From positions 14,124,001-14,188,000 of the forward strand of contig JAFREQ010000014.1 of NCBI GenBank assembly GCA_025331565.1: a DNA stretch of 64,000 nucleotides. Reading direction: 5' to 3'. A model generated the notes under the pieces. That model saw nothing but the letters and a program-made list of their open reading frames with translations. It made no database searches and had not been told where the DNA came from. Below, piece by piece: positions 36,001-45,559 of the stretch (positions within the stretch are counted from its first letter, which is position 1; every line of letters starts with the position of its first letter). The stretch is from Holacanthus passer. Lineage: Eukaryota > Chordata > Actinopteri > Pomacanthidae. Made by a program: the position numbers and the translations under genes.

Positions 36001-39000
36001 CTCCGCTACGATACAACAAAGAGTCCGAGTCCAAAAATCGCTCCCTGTTCACACACAGGGCAATACACATATTTCCTTTCCACCATTTCCAAAAATGATG
36101 CCCTCACTTCTCAACACCCACCAGACACTGCTGTTCATCACACCAGGGCAGCAACTAATTCATTTTATCATCTGCTGGTTATTTTTCTGATTAATCAATT
36201 CATCGTTTAATCTAAAGTCTCCAAATGTATTAATTGTTTCAATTTGACACAATATATTGAAAGTCTGTGAATTTGTGAAAAAGTTGTGTGACAATTTAAT
36301 AGTTAGTAATAAAGAAAATCTATAATGATCTTTCAGCCATAAACTGGAATCTACTGGTGAGTTTTTTTGGACTGTTCATCAGTCCTGATCAGACAAAAGA
36401 AGCTATTTAAAAAAATGTCATCATGGGAAATAGTAATAGCCATTTTTTACTCTTCTCTCATTGGCAAAATAAAACTAATTAATCAAAGCCACAATCAAAA
36501 TATGAATCAATAATGAGAACAGGAGTGCAGTGTTTTCTGAATGTCTGTCATCCCACAATGCAACATAACAGCTAGTGTAAATTTAATGGTCCCTTACTAA
36601 GATTTATCTACCATCACACATTGTGCAGACGGCAGAAAATGTACATTTAGACGGCTGCCAGGTGAGAGGAAGCTGACCTTAGTAATATTTGAAATAGATT
36701 TCTGACTTTGCCTCCTGGCGCACTATACAGTCTACTTCACACAGTCAAATTTCCTGTGTGGACATTAGTGGATATGTGTAGTGGATGGTGAAAGTGTCCA
36801 CAGCACTTTGATAGATGTGAAAATTACAGTCTTGTGGCGACACAAGATCATTCATTAGGTTTTTATGGCGTTTTCATTGCATTACCAACTTGCCATTTTT
36901 CTATCTGTGGCCAGGTGTCAAACACTGGCTAAGGCTTTAAAATGTTGTGGTATTTGGTTTTGCTCAACGTTATGTACTTTTCACTATAAAGCAATCATTC
37001 AAATTATTAAAAATATAGATTAAATTAGTGAGTGTTTATCGTGTCTGAATGAAAAAGACTCACTCTCTTCCTAGATACTCTCACACGCAGTCAGTCCAAC
37101 GACACAATGAAAAGCTTCGATTCATTTCCTTTTTATGACGGCATACCTTCTAGTACAGTTATCTGATCTGGCTATGTATTTAATTTGCCATCTCCTGAGA
37201 GGCTCTGGAGGAGATGTTCAATAATAGTGTAAGTGCCTATCAAACAGTCGCTCTATGGAAGGCCTCACACCGCTTTCTCTCATCTCTGCGGTGGTTCAAA
37301 GTCTCATTACAACTCCCATGCCTTAGGTACACGAGCTTTCTTCTTCCTTCCCCCCTCCAGCCTTAATCTGCGCCTCCTTCCTACCTGTCCTCCATGTTTC
37401 TCCGCCCCAGACAGGAGCGTTTATCTGAGACGGGGCCCGGGACTCCCCTCTGCCCTCTTCATCTATCTCTGACTGAATCTGGCAGGTTCGTTAGGAGCGA
37501 GTGACGCCGCGGCTACAAACAGGTGTGAGGACGCAAAACATTGATTTATGAGTGTCTCTGTGTGTGAGAGAGAGGGGCTGCTGAGAGCTGGGAGCAAGAA
37601 GATGACTCGGAAGACAAACAGGACTTTTTCACTTATACGATAACTTTTGGTTTTGTGTTACTTAAAGTGGCTTTAATCAATACTTTTATATTTACATTGA
37701 ATCAGAAAAGAACCCACAGAAAGTTATCATTGACTCTGCAGCTCAATGGAGCTTTATGGCATCTTTCAGCTCCTTGTTTTGGTTTTATGACATGCAGTTT
37801 TATCCTTTTGCTTCACTCTCACCTCACCTGTTCAATACCAAACAGCAGTTAAACTAGCTGCTGAACATTTAGCAGCTTAAGTGCCACATATTTTCCTCAG
37901 GAGCAAGTGGAGACCAAAAACAGAGCTACAGCAAAAGGAGACTGAATTTTTGACTTATATTCATCGTGTGGACAGAAATATGACTATTAATGAATGTTAC
38001 TGTTGTTTTGTATCTGGTGCATAAATAAGCTAGTCTACTGTTTGCTAACAACTTTGCCATATCGGCTTCATAAGGTAATAATATGCCAGTGTTGTGTTCA
38101 CAGATTCTTTCGATTACAGGTTTAACATATCATGAAAAAAACGATTTGAAAATGTGGAAAATGCGGTTTTCCCAATTTAAAGGATAATGCATGTCAGAAC
38201 ATATCAATTTTAAATCATAAACATTTACTACTTTCATGCAGCCCTCCAGGAAAGAAGTAGCCTGTTCATTTAGCAGAGTCAATAAAGAGAATGTTAATGT
38301 ACAGACATTTAGAAAATTGCTTAATTGTTTCAGTAGTTTATCAAGCAAAAATGTTGCGCTTCTTAAGAGTCAAGTTGATTCTCATCTTGGCATGAATGGC
38401 TGCCTGGAAGAGAGATCAATGGGGGGGGAGCAATTCAGCATTCTTGTTTTAACTAGATCACTTTCTACATATGATCCATGGAAAAACTGGAACTCATGCA
38501 TACACTTCCCAAATCAAACCCACACAGCCGCTGCCTCTTTGTTAATGGTCTCCTATAGACCATCCATCATCTCAGTGGTGCCAGTTAGCAATAAGGACAA
38601 CTTCTTGGCTTTCTTTCAATGAAGGCCGACGCCTCCTCATCTCTCTCTCTCTCTCTCTTCTCTGCTTCCCTCTCTTCCATCTCCTCTCTGCCTCACTAAT
38701 TCAGTCTCTTTTTCTTCTTCTTTCCTCCAAAACGTGTCTCCGCTGTTCTACTAGACTTGATGCCCAGAGGAGTTTCCTCTCTTTGCTCTTCACCCTTCGC
38801 AGCGTAGAGCATGCAACTTCCTGAACTCCATTTAACCCCAGCCTTTTAAGGCTAAATAGCTCCATTACATTCTGCCCTTACGCCGGGGTCTCTGACAGGT
38901 GTTCGAGTCTGCTCGGGTCTTCATTCTCTGTTCTCCAAGGACTGTCTGTTCGACTGCCTCGCTGTCTCGTTCTAGCATATTCCGGCTGTGATTTTTCTTT

Positions 39001-41519
39001 CATCGCACGAGTCTGCACAGACCTGCCAGTTCTCCTGCGGATCAGCGCACACATGGATGCACACGCCAAAAATCACGCAGGTTTACGCACGCAAACAACA
39101 GCCACAGCAACACATGGCTCAAACACTGTCAAATGCCTAATCTGCTTCCGCATCCACAGGGAGCAGGCATGATGCAGGGCTTTTTTTTTTTTGTTGTTGT
39201 TGTTGTCGTCATTTTTGTGCTCCATTTTCATGGGCGTCCGCAGAGAGCAGAGCTCAACAAGGCGTCCAGATGCAGCTTATCCCCATTCACTACTCAGTGG
39301 TTGTGGATCCACAATGTGACAGTTTTCAGTCACTCAGATTAAAGGCAGCTTCTCTGTTTTATATCATTGTAAATCCAATATGTTTCTGTTTTGGATTGTT
39401 GATTGAAGACATCTCTTGTGAGTGATGATGGTTATTGTGAAAAGTCTTTTTTTTTTTTTTTTTTTTTTACATTTTACGGACTTAACACTGAATTGAAAAA
39501 AAATAATGGATAGATAATTAAATAATCGATACTGTTGCAGCCCCGTCATCCAGTGGAGATACTGCTATATTCTACAAGGTATTCTGATAAGATCTCAGGT
39601 GGGTTCAGGCCATTGTGTGCAGTGCTGCAAACAGCAGTGAGCAGGACTGCTTTCTAGCAATACTGAATTTATTTTTACTCTATCGACGTGATGAAGTGCC
39701 CCATTGTCAAGTATTTAATGCACTCGATTAGCAGAAGAAAAAAAGAGACCTTTGCAACTTGTTATTTTCATTGTTGAATTTCCAGAAACCTGACAACAAC
39801 AATAGTTATTGGGTGATAAATTAGAAGAAGGTTCTAACATCTGAAATCTCCAATACAGTAGGAGATCTGGTTGGTTGAGTTCTGGTGACTGTGAAGGCCA
39901 CAGAATATATGACTATCTGCATAATTTTTTTTCATTTATTCAGATTTTTTTCTTTAGTTTGTCACTTGGTATTAAAAAAAAAATATTTTATAGAACTTGA
40001 AAATTAGTCACATCACCCTGCCTCAGCAAGTACAGTAAACTATGACACGGCTGAATGAGTCAGTGCTTCCCGTCGTGGACTGACTGATATGTATCACTAT
40101 CTTAAAGCGTCGGCTTTAAGATAGTGATTGCTGGGATTTGCTTCCCACAGTCTCAACGACATCAATTAATAATAAACAACAATAAAAATTTCATGACGGT
40201 AAGAGCAGACACTTTGTTGGACGGCTGAGTGTTTCTCCTCGGCCTCTGTGGGGACCTCTGTGCATCACGGAGAAATGAATAGCTCTCCGGTGGCTACTAC
40301 TAACAGGTGGCCTTGACTGACTCACGGTCCCTTAAGGCTGAATATGACGAACATGTTGTGACTCTGGCGTGAATTACAGCTCCGCGACCGAAAATAGGAA
40401 GTAAGAACTTAATTAGTCTGGTCTTGATGGAGGTGCAGATGGTTCTTCTGAAGACCAGCTACAGTATATCCTCATACTGTAAACCTATCTCTGTCTGTAC
40501 CTGTAGCTTCATGGGGTCGATAGTGATGACAGCTAGAGAATGATACAAAAACAAAATAAGACAAGTACTGGAGATGGTGATGATAACAGTGATGCTAATC
40601 ACGCCTGCATCACATGGGGACACGTGCACAAACATGAAAGACCAAAATTCACTGTGAGAATTTTGGCTGCTCCTAATGATTGTTTTCATGACTAATTAAT
40701 CTGCTTCTGGAGAAATAGATGAATTGTTTTCTCTTTAAAATGTCATAAAATAATGAGTCTGAGTCCAAAGTGATGTTTTCATGTGTCTTGTTTTGTGTCC
40801 AAGACCCAAAGATATTCAGTTTTCAGTGATATGAGACAGATAAGCAGGTAATCGGGACGTTTAAGAAGCTGGAAGCAGTGTATCTCTGGCATTTATGCTT
40901 GAAAAATGAATCAATTCATCAACTATCAAAATAGTTGCCGATTAATATTGATCGATCAATCAGCAAATTGTTTCATTTCTAGTGAGAATACGTAAAAGAG
41001 CAAGTTGAAAAAAGCTGGAAATCAGTATTTGTCCTACAATAACAACCTCATTCCAAGTCAATTTCAATCTGTAGATATTTGTTAACTACACTTACTTTGA
41101 CAGGAAATGTGTTCTCTCTAAGGCAACACAGGAAATAATGTCACCCAAATAGACACAAATATTACTGTAACTTGACTTTACTCTATTTGATTCAAAATCC
41201 CCTGAAACACTAATAAAACAGTCATTAGCCATAACTCTATATTCCCTGGTTCACTTAACTCAATTGTTTTGCGGTGTATTTTTGCTTAGTAATGCTTTAG
41301 TAAAAGACAGCATGATGTCACAGTGAGATATTTACAGATTCAAACTGCGATAGCTCTTCTGCTGCCTGATTCTCACGTCTTCCCACTTTTTTAGACTGAA
41401 GAACTTCTCACTTCTCAGTCACTGCTGCTCTCGCTCTTGTTCCATGTGCAGCTGAATACAACAAGTTTGCGCCCTGACTCTCGACTGTGAGGCTGAAAAC
41501 CATTCAGAAAAATTGGACA

Positions 41520-41564
<45 letters not shown>

Positions 41565-44500
41565 CTGATTGATCAGCATATTTGCTACTGTTGATCAAAT
41601 CCAGTTTTACAACCTCTGACATCTTAAACAGCAGCTCAAGTAAAATGCAATTTATTTACACATTACTTCTCTGGTTTTTGACCTCAGGCAGAGTAGGAAT
41701 AATGTCATGGTGTCCTAAAGAGCCTGTTAACCACAAAAAAAAAAGTCTGATGTTTTGAGAAACTCATTTGCTTTCTTCCTGATGAGATACTTGATATCAC
41801 TCTTTTAATTAGCAGTAGACAGATTTTATTTGGACAGAGCCGATCCAGCCATTTCCCTCGGTTTCCAGTCTTAATGTTAATCTAACCTGACAATGAACCA
41901 CTACCAGATCCACAGGTGATACAGAGTATATAAAATGCATGTATTAATGTATTAATGTATGCCTGCTTAAATGTCTACATCCTCATTATAGTTTTATGCT
42001 ACAGCAACTCTTTCACATCTTAAAACTGGCTCGCTTTTCTATGCATTATATAAGGAACTCTTGCGGCACTAATACCATTTTATCTACATTATTACTCCTT
42101 CATGTTAAACAAAGCCTTGTTAAATGGGGTGCACATTATATAAGACCCTGCTGACTCACAATTTCCCATATTTACTCATCAAGGCCAGAGCATAAGGGAG
42201 GTATTATGTACAAGACATTGCTCCGGTTTGTGGTGAGTCATTGTCATGGCTCAGGATCAGTTTTCGCAGGGTTTGATGTATCTCCTTGTTCATTAGGGGG
42301 GGCTCCACTTATACCTGCAATCCTCAGAGATTCTTCTGATGTCAGATCTGAGAGGATTATCCAGGTATCAGTAAGACCAGCGGAGGAGGATGAGACCTTA
42401 AAAAAAAATACTGATCATGGACACTGGTGGCGAGAGACACTGTCCTATAACGAAAGAAATTGGGTCTGACTGTTCACGGGTTTAAGCCGCCATGTAAGTG
42501 AAGAGCCACCATGTTGAAGTCGCCTTGAGCAAGATGACAAATTTCTGTGAGCTCTATGGGCGCTGTTCTTTCATTTGGCCTGTTCTCTGACTTCGCAAGA
42601 GGGAGGGCAAGTGGAAAGGGATTTTTTCTCCATGAATTATTCCAGCTTTTATTTTGGAGCAGGGTGGAGGAGTTGGTCATCTGGACCCACGGTAATGTAG
42701 GGCAATTAGTCGATTAATCAAATAGCTGATAAACAAAAATCCATTTACAATAACTTTCATCATTTATTTCATTTTATTATTTAGCAAGAAAAAAAAGTCA
42801 AACATTTGACAGTGCTGCTTCTGAAGCATGTGCTGCTTTTCTCTGTTTTACATCATTACTAATGTTTTTGGGGTTTTGGCTCTGGGAAATTGTGATGACT
42901 AAAATATTAGCTGTTTAATCAAAAAAGCTTAAACAGGTGAACTGAAGAGGGAAATAATCGTTAGTTGCATCCGTATTTGTGCATTTATTCTGAATTCGCA
43001 CTGATATTTCCATTCTACTCTCCTGACATGTGTCCGATGTAACTCTTTCCAAACTTCCGGCCTAAATTTTCCTGCCTCTCTCAATGTGTACATCTTTCTA
43101 TAAGACAGAGGAATTACTGTATGGCATGAAGCCACAGGGACAGTCCCGCTTGGACACGCTCCATGTCCGCAAAGCTTCAAGGTGTCCTCTCCACACCATT
43201 ACCTTGGTCGACACTCTGCAATGACTAAGTGGAAGTTTGAGTGAAAGTGACATTTTATTAGCAGGAGAATCTAAAGGGCCCTTGTCTGAACAAACTCACT
43301 AAACAGCATTTTATACTGCCGCCCCCGTTACCGGACTTACGTACCTAAATAACTTTGAAATACAGTTGTAAATCAGAAGCTCAAAGAGAATATCTCCATT
43401 CAAAAACTGAACAAGACAGAATTAAAAAAAAAAACATTATCAGACTCAAACAGTAGGATTGAATTGTTGAGTCCTGTACTGACTTGTCTTCCACTTGCTG
43501 TATGATTACTGAACCTTCATTCAAGAGAAAACATTGCTCTGATTCTCTGTGATGGTCAACTGTAGCTGCTGTCTCTATTGACTCTTCTCCCCAGTGTTGA
43601 GTGGATGAATACAGTGTCAGCCTCTGCAGCTGCAAGGGCCACTGTGTCGGGGGGGAACGCAGCCTCCGCCAAAGTAATCCTTTGGCAAAGACTGGTGTCC
43701 CAGACGCTAGCGCAGTGATGATCCACACAGTGAGGGGCTGGGCGATGTTGTGTACTTTGGGTCACCAGATACTGACATTGTCCATGCAGCAACAACTGTA
43801 TTTACTGTCTTTTACTTGCATTCACATCTAAGACAGTAATGCAGTTGTGCATATTCATCTGAAGCCACAGTAATGCATTCACATCTAAGACAGTAATGCA
43901 GTTGTGCATATTCCAGAATAAGAGGCTGATAGTCAGTGTTCCCTAATAGCTTCAGCTTTCATCACGAGCATTGTTGATCTGCCAAGCTGCTGTTGTTTAT
44001 TCAGGTGTGTCAAAGACCCAGCGTGACATTATCACATCCACCTACAGCACGCGTGAATGAAATCATCCATGGGACGGTTGAATTCAGCAAGGCGCCTTAA
44101 AAGATGTGCTATAGGCAGTGGATGCGTACAGACAGGTGCGACTTTGGAGATGTGAAAAACACAGGGCCTCATTAGTGAACAGCTAAAAGGTGAATGACAC
44201 CGATTTTTTTTTTCTGAATCATTCAGTCAAGCATTCTTCGTGTGTGTAAAACTCACCATGTGTGGGAGTAGGCAATGACTCTTTCCAAGCCCACACAATG
44301 TGACCATAAATAGCCTCCCTTACATAAAAAATCAAACCATGTTGTTGCACCGAGGGTAGCCTACATTGGCAACTCAAGAGGAAGCAGCAAACACAGCGAG
44401 AAGCACATGAAGTCTATTTGCAGGAGTTCATCAGAGAAGTGCAGAGAACATGACTGCTCCCTGGTGTTCTCCTCTTATTAATGAAAGATCAATTCATTAT

Positions 44501-45369
44501 TCCATATGCAGAGGGGATGACTAACAGACCACAGAGATAAACAAGAAGGGCTCCATGTTGAAAGCGCACCTGCAGCATCCATGAACCGGTGGATCGATTT
44601 TCTTGTCAGTGCATGGGCTGTGCTGAATTGGGGGTATTTCCACCTATGGGCTACATCACGTGGAGGGCAGGTCATTGATCACAACAGTGATCAGTTGAGT
44701 ATGGGGGAAGAGGGAAGGAGGGGTGGTGGTGGTGGGGGACAGAGCTGTCAATATGCAGGATGAGAGCTATGAGGCTAACAATGATGTGCATGTGCTTTTT
44801 TTTTTAAAAATGCAACTAAAGCCAAATGTGGCTCCTGAATAATAATGGTTTAGATGAGACAACAAATGCATTCATGAGCCACACATGCATGCAGATTGTG
44901 TGATGATAAACAGGGAGGTGAGCATCATGCAGGAGGCAATGGATGCTGTAAATGTCAATATGCACGCGTTAATATGATATTAAACGGCCTGCACGCCGAT
45001 TCCTAAACACCACTTGCAGCCATAACATCCCACCGGGCTTACAGGCGTCTTTACAGGGCGCACATCTTGAGGCGCATGCAGCCATTCACAGACGCCGATG
45101 TGGCACATTAATTTTCAATTTGCAGCCCCACGATTACAGTTTTGCATCCGAGGTCTGCTGCATCCATCGGTGCTCTGATGTCCCGAGGAGAGGACGCCTT
45201 TTTTTTTCTCTCTTTTCTTTGGGAATCACACATCCAGAGAATAAACATGCAGACGGTTGGTCCTACCTGTGCCGTGCGCCAGATCGATGCCCGGTTCGGT
45301 GAGGATGTTCGGGTCACTTTGAGATCTGCCTCGCTGCAGACAGCCGTCTAGTCCGTCCGATGTAGCCAT
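15020..45369 (-). CDS. phactr3: Phosphatase and actin regulator 3 (phactr3, scapinin), 12 exons
   Basis: PHACTR3 binds G-actin through RPEL repeats and protein phosphatase 1 through its C terminus, linking actin state to dephosphorylation in neurons. Coding exons in transcript order: 45369-45267, 26209-26045, 24500-24333, 23558-23343, 22707-22479, 22267-22017, 21332-21179, 16627-16572, 16216-16155, 16038-15898, 15563-15487, 15035-15020. The sum is 1638 bases, 545 residues plus stop, close to human PHACTR3 (about 559). All phases agree. The N terminus MATSDGLDGCLQRGRSQSDP and the end MEVHASSKHLTRFHRP are characteristic of PHACTR3 rather than PHACTR1, 2 or 4. Residues 55-85 hold the basic TPPIRRNSKL...FKPWKWRKKK segment. 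RPEL cores are at 396-407, 434-445 and 472-483. LIRF (484-487) and W507 belong to the PP1-binding segment. An N-terminal RPEL that normally follows the basic segment is not found. Whether this is the 3a or 3b paralog cannot be told. Confidence 0.94.
15487..16038 (-). other. phactr3: phactr3: last RPEL and PP1-binding exons
   Basis: Exon 16038-15898 encodes exactly 47 codons (residues 469-515), starting LNQRPTVDELRDRKIL, the last RPEL. It continues with the RF, DYVEV and ADKPWTRL elements that wrap PP1 in PHACTR proteins. Exon 15563-15487 then gives AAIRKELNEFKS. The remaining five residues, RFHRP, come from the small exon at 15035-15020. Donors are GTGTGT and GTCAGC. This is the most conserved part of the family and the strongest identification in the gene. 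Confidence 0.95.
15685..15708. repeat. Poly(A) run of 24 bases
   Basis: A homopolymer run of A in the phactr3 intron 15564-15897. No retroelement body is recognisable upstream of it, so it may be simple slippage or an old retroposed tail. Confidence 0.9.
16155..16627 (-). other. phactr3: phactr3: second C-terminal RPEL exons
   Basis: Exon 16627-16572 encodes RLSQRPNVEELESRNILK, an RPEL core at residues 434-445. Exon 16216-16155 encodes the linker RNDQTEQEERREIKQR that leads into the last RPEL. The codon split across the junction (C+AG) gives the expected Gln. The 3' part of the preceding intron, directly upstream, is CpG-rich and contains an in-frame ATG (see the 16628-17050 entry). Confidence 0.93.
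16628..17050 (-). promoter_or_regulatory. phactr3: CpG-rich intronic region of phactr3, possible alternative first exon
   Basis: The stretch directly upstream of exon 16627-16572 is rich in CpG, about one every 10-20 bases from 16780 to 17050, unlike the rest of the intron. On the - strand it has a GC box (CTCCGCCCCC, 17034-17043). An ATG at 16662-16660 has good start context (G at -3, G at +4). It reads MVQNVVLVFLRR straight into the exon in the phactr3 frame. Transcription starting here would give a 128-residue protein with two RPEL repeats and the PP1-binding tail. That such a transcript exists is inference. Confidence 0.45.
17601..17621. repeat. (TG)n microsatellite
   Basis: About ten perfect TG units in a phactr3 intron, at the edge of the CpG-rich block. 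It is a simple repeat, likely polymorphic. Confidence 0.95.
17972..18492. mobile_element. Non-autonomous DNA transposon (copy 1), in a phactr3 intron
   Basis: One end contains AAAGTTGGGACGTGGTGTAA. The other contains ACACAGCGTCCCAACTTTTT followed by TTGGAATCAGGATTGTA. These are inverted terminal sequences of a family common in spiny-rayed fish. The interior keeps further family landmarks: GTACAAAGACAATAT, TGTTTCAAACAAGTTGGGAC and GGGTATAAAAAGGGGCATCC. No transposase frame is left. The TA at the right end fits a TA target, as in Tc1/mariner elements. A second, shorter copy lies at 24603-24822. Confidence 0.75.
18765..18777. promoter_or_regulatory. X-box-like inverted repeat (possible RFX site)
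   Basis: GTTGCTTAGCAAC is an inverted repeat with 6-base arms around one base. It resembles the X-box bound by RFX factors, though the half-site GTTGCT differs from the usual GTTGCC by one base. The surrounding 100 bases are less AT-rich than the intron. It lies in the 4.5 kb phactr3 intron 16628-21178, which otherwise holds the CpG-rich block, a (TG)n run and the transposon copy. Confidence 0.3.
21179..21332 (-). other. phactr3: phactr3: first C-terminal RPEL exon
   Basis: The exon encodes TLPRRLRKELLAVKLRNRPS and then KQELEDRNIF, the RPEL core at residues 396-407, followed by the charged linker DQERQEIRQQIEMKLAK. It starts in phase 1 after the ...ESVISG end of the upstream exon and ends in AA, donor GTAAGC. 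In mammalian PHACTR proteins this is the first repeat of the C-terminal RPEL triplet that binds three actins. Confidence 0.95.
21366..21400. repeat. Perfect 15-bp inverted repeat with 5-base spacer
   Basis: AAACTTAAGTTTAAA, then GTAAG, then TTTAAACTTAAGTTT. The arms are exact reverse complements. It lies 34 bases upstream (in phactr3 orientation) of the RPEL exon's acceptor end. As RNA it would form an AU-rich hairpin close to the 3' splice site. Confidence 0.85.
22017..24500 (-). other. phactr3: phactr3: central exons of low conservation
   Basis: Four exons (24500-24333, 23558-23343, 22707-22479, 22267-22017) encode the Pro/Ser/Glu-rich middle of the protein, residues 90-377, probably disordered. 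Family anchors are SGSPHLGNMMHPPMPPS followed by IMEELQRAF, and EAEENKENVRL. An acidic run (EEDGDEE) lies in exon 23558-23343. For that exon the acceptor at 23559 was chosen over one 15 bases further in because only it keeps phase. The intron 22708-23342 shows nothing else. Confidence 0.88.
24603..24822. mobile_element. Non-autonomous DNA transposon (copy 2, internally deleted), in a phactr3 intron
   Basis: It starts TACAGTCCTGATTCCTAATA and continues AAGTTGGGACGCTGTGC. It ends AGTCCCAACTGTTTTGGAAT followed by CAGGGTTGTA. The inner part shares AGTACAAAGACAATATGTTTA and GACCTCATCAGCTTCAT with the copy at 17972-18492 but lacks most of its middle. TA at both ends fits a Tc1/mariner-type target. 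It lies in the intron 24501-26044, exactly where the missing N-terminal RPEL exon would be expected. Confidence 0.78.
26045..26209 (-). other. phactr3: phactr3: basic N-terminal exon (exon 2)
   Basis: The exon encodes residues 35-89: TGVHTPPIRRNSKLATLGRI and FKPWKWRKKKNEKLKQ. This is the conserved basic segment next to the N-terminal RPEL in PHACTR proteins, where actin and importin binding compete for access. It ends ACAG in phase 1. The next exon found (24500) starts with two bases, so the two join in frame without an RPEL between them. The acceptor at 26210 (GCTGCAG) fits the phase-1 end of exon 1. Confidence 0.94.
27680..28160. repeat. Polypurine (A/G) tract of about 480 bp
   Basis: The + strand is almost purely A and G, built from irregular repeats of units like GGAAACAAGGAGAGGAG. 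Long mirror-like purine tracts can form triplex (H-DNA) structures and slow polymerases. The large open frames on both strands here are a side effect of the missing pyrimidines and are not genes. Confidence 0.9.
28426..28455. repeat. (GA)n/(TG)n microsatellite
   Basis: Mixed simple repeat AGAGAGTGTGTGTGTG followed by GAGAGAGAGA, at the boundary of the GC-rich block. Confidence 0.85.
28487..28500. promoter_or_regulatory. Near-perfect palindromic X-box (RFX site)
   Basis: GTTGCCATGGCGAC differs by one base from the ideal palindrome GTTGCCATGGCAAC bound by RFX transcription factors. RFX sites control ciliary and neuronal genes. It sits in the GC-rich block of phactr3 intron 1, which supports regulatory use. 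Confidence 0.5.
30463..30597 (-). mobile_element. tRNA-derived SINE
   Basis: The + strand carries ATTTCATTTAGCAAACGCTT and TTATCCAAAGTGACATACAT, a conserved tail found in many teleost SINEs. On the - strand there is a tRNA-like head with a B box, GGTTCGATTCC (30558-30548). The head region reads CTGTAGAGCAGTCGTCCACC, like the 5' half of a tRNA. A degenerate second tRNA-like head, with GTGGTGCAATGGATAG and GGTTCCGACTCC, lies at about 30632-30684 on the same strand. Confidence 0.7.
33156..33177. repeat. (TG)n microsatellite
   Basis: About eleven TG units in phactr3 intron 1, preceded by a short (TA)n stretch. Confidence 0.92.
36149..36519. repeat. Dispersed repeat family A, degraded copy
   Basis: GCAGCAACTAATTCATTTTA and ATTAATCAATTCATCG-like motifs, an inner GGACTGTTCATCAGTCC-like part and a closing ACTAATTAATCAA resemble a very common non-autonomous repeat of spiny-rayed fish with TAATCGATTAAT-type ends. 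It is diverged, and the ends are approximate. Confidence 0.5.
38638..38658. repeat. (CT)n microsatellite
   Basis: About ten CT units within a longer pyrimidine-rich stretch (38630-38730) in phactr3 intron 1. Confidence 0.9.
39345..39545. repeat. Dispersed repeat family A, partial copy with poly(T) insert
   Basis: It ends in AATTAAATAATCGATACTGT followed by TGCAGCC, matching the end of family A. A run of 22 T (39447-39468) interrupts it. The left boundary is unclear. Confidence 0.4.
40093..40128. repeat. Perfect 16-bp hairpin with 4-base loop
   Basis: Arms ATCACTATCTTAAAGC and GCTTTAAGATAGTGAT are exact reverse complements around GTCG. The flanks show no transposon ends and no poly-T run. 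It may be a cruciform or a structured element in the intron RNA. Confidence 0.85.
40664..40982. repeat. Dispersed repeat family A, best-preserved copy
   Basis: It starts GGCTGCTCCTAATGATTGTT and ends near GATTAATATTGATCGATCAA with a CTAG end. Family landmarks inside include GACCCAAAGATATTCAGTTT, TTAAGAAGCTGGAAGCAGTG and ATCAAAATAGTTGCCGATTA. No coding capacity; it is probably a short non-autonomous DNA transposon. Confidence 0.72.
41521..41564. repeat. (TAGA)n microsatellite
   Basis: Eleven perfect TAGA units, a typical highly variable tetranucleotide locus. Confidence 0.97.
42711..42970. repeat. Dispersed repeat family A, copy
   Basis: It starts GGCAATTAGTCGATTAATCA and ends AATAATCGTTAGTTGCAT, the two ends being roughly inverted. 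The inner sequence is diverged, with TTTTACATCATTACTAATG near the middle. Same family as 40664-40982. Confidence 0.62.
43818..43913. repeat. Tandem duplication, 39-bp units at 57-bp spacing
   Basis: A 39-base unit starting GCATTCACATCTAAGACAGT occurs at 43818-43856 and again, identical, at 43875-43913. The identity points to a recent duplication or gene conversion. Confidence 0.92.
45267..45369 (-). other. phactr3: phactr3: first coding exon
   Basis: It encodes residues 1-34, MATSDGLDGCLQRGRSQSDP and onwards, ending ACAG in phase 1 with donor GTAGGA. The start was set at 45369 from the match to the PHACTR3 N terminus and a good context (CTCATGGC). Upstream, a possible acceptor ATTTTATTCAG at 45390 means the 5' UTR could be spliced to a further exon. 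Confidence 0.9.
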
Positions 45370-45436
45370 GAGGAGACAGCGCAGGAATCCTGAATAAAAT
45401 ATTGAAAACCAGAGGCAGGCAAGGTCAGGAGGAGAA

Positions 45437-45460
45437 GCAGCAGCGGCGGCGGCGGCGGCG
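45437..45460. repeat. (GCA/GGC)n trinucleotide run
   Basis: GCAGCAGCGGCGGCGGCGGC in the probable 5' region of phactr3. It is CpG-rich and fits a promoter or 5' UTR. Confidence 0.9.
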
Positions 45461-45524
45461 AGGAGTGCAGATTTAATTCGCTCTGACAACAGCCGCTTTG
45501 AGCATCTAGCAGGGAGCCATGGCT

Positions 45525-45526
<2 letters not shown>

Positions 45527-45557
<31 letters not shown>
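45527..45557. repeat. (GT)n microsatellite
   Basis: About fifteen GT units between the phactr3 and pigt starts. Confidence 0.95.

Positions 45558-45559
<2 letters not shown>

Larger units (their letters stand above)
26210..45266 (-). other. phactr3: phactr3 intron 1 (19 kb)
   Basis: No coding exon of phactr3 or any other gene can be supported here. It holds a long polypurine tract (27680-28160), a GC-rich block with TATA and X-box motifs (28264-28862), a tRNA-derived SINE (30463-30597), three to four copies of one dispersed repeat (36149-36519, 39345-39545, 40664-40982, 42711-42970), a perfect hairpin (40093-40128), a short duplication (43818-43913) and microsatellites. Long introns of such genes often hold enhancers; several stretches of mixed composition could be conserved, but this cannot be judged without alignment. 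Confidence 0.8.
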
